A stretch of DNA of 5,473 bases, taken from NCBI GenBank assembly GCA_016870675.1, contig VGAU01000136.1, positions 1 through 5,473 of the forward strand, written 5' to 3'. This document shows positions 5,162 through 5,473 of the stretch, piece after piece (within the stretch, counting starts at the first letter, position 1; every line of letters begins with the position of its first letter). The notes beneath the pieces were generated by a model that was given only the letters and a program-made list of their open reading frames with translations, was not told the origin of the DNA and did no database searches. The DNA is from Actinomycetota bacterium. Its GTDB lineage: Bacteria; Actinomycetota; Humimicrobiia; Humimicrobiales; Humimicrobiaceae. Both the position numbers and the translations under genes were made by a program.

Positions 5162-5473
5162 TTATTTTAAGGCAATTATTTTACCTGTTGCACCATAATA
5201 AATACAAAGTTTATTCTTGTCAATTACTGCTCCTGTAGGAAATACAACATTATCAACATTTCCAATTCTTTCCCAATTCTCTGCCAAAACTATCCTGGGA
5301 TCCTTTACACCCTTTCTTTCGTAATCATGTTCCAGAAATAAGACTGGTCTATTTAATCTTTTTACAACCTTGTTATTTATAAGCTGGCAATACCCTATTG
5401 AAGAGACATCATCTATACTTATTACTCTGTAAAACATATGGGTAGTTTTTCCAACTTTAATACAGACAGGATT
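5162..5473 (-). pseudogene. GH130 remnant with the middle deleted in frame; 5' end beyond window
   Basis: The frame is open to the right edge, so the true start lies outside; the internal ATG at 5437-5435 sits in mid-domain and is not the start. Of 103 visible residues, the first ~62 match the N-terminal half of a GH130 protein: N-P-V (1-3), H-M-F-Y-R-V-I-S (12-19), S-S-I-G-Y-C (24-29), R-P-V-L (42-45), Y-E-R-K-G-V-K-D-P-R-I-V (51-62; normally GVEDPRIV). Directly after this comes N-W-E-R-I-G-N-V-D-N-V-V-F-P-T-G-A-V (66-83) and L-C-I-Y-Y-G-A-T-G-K-I-I (around 89-100), which belong near the C-terminus of the family. Roughly 200 residues that should separate these blocks are absent, and the protein stops soon after the YYGA motif. 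The Asp of the E-D-P-R motif, known in GH130 as the proton donor, is kept, but the preceding Glu is Lys and the phosphate/substrate residues of the middle blades are gone. It is probably inactive. It lies 60 bases before the glycosyltransferase gene and probably shares its transcript. Confidence 0.8.

Noticed and set aside
5162..5437. A 91-residue complete small protein starting at the ATG at 5437
   Set aside because: The frame continues upstream without a stop to the window edge and the upstream residues (N-P-V...) also fit the GH130 N-terminus, so the ATG is internal.

Overview
This 5.5 kb window is transcribed entirely leftward (minus strand). From right to left it holds a broken GH130 gene running off the right edge, two GT-B glycosyltransferases of the GT4 type, an (alpha/alpha)6-barrel glycosidase-like gene, a second broken GH130 gene, a short open frame that looks like the stump of a lost gene, and the 5' two-thirds or so of a cellulase-like clan GH-A glycosidase running off the left edge. 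No RNA gene, CRISPR array, transposase or origin was seen.

The right-hand 4.8 kb is very AT-rich, with strong AGGAGG-type Shine-Dalgarno sites and TTG starts as well as ATG. This suits a low-GC anaerobic bacterium (Clostridia, Halanaerobiales, Thermotogota or a similar uncultured lineage); the sequence alone does not fix the phylum. The leftmost ~0.66 kb is clearly richer in G+C: three 60-base lines counted by hand give 27, 27 and 30 G+C, against 15 and 17 in two lines from the AT-rich genes. It starts with GTG and has its own near-consensus promoter, so it looks like a later arrival, or possibly an assembly join.

Functionally the window reads as an intracellular oligosaccharide or mannoside module. 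In many bacteria a GT4 enzyme of exactly this type is fused to the (alpha/alpha)6 domain and sits beside a GH130 protein; here the two parts are separate genes in the same order. GH130 enzymes are phosphorylases or hydrolases of beta-mannosides, so a mannose-containing product is the natural guess, but no substrate can be read from the sequence.

The most notable feature is that both GH130 copies, one at each end of the three intact genes, are damaged in different ways. The right one has its two ends joined in frame with the middle missing. The left one has a good N-terminal third and then decays to a stop. Only the synthetic-looking half of the module remains intact, and the left edge appears remodelled by deletion and acquisition of the GH-A gene.
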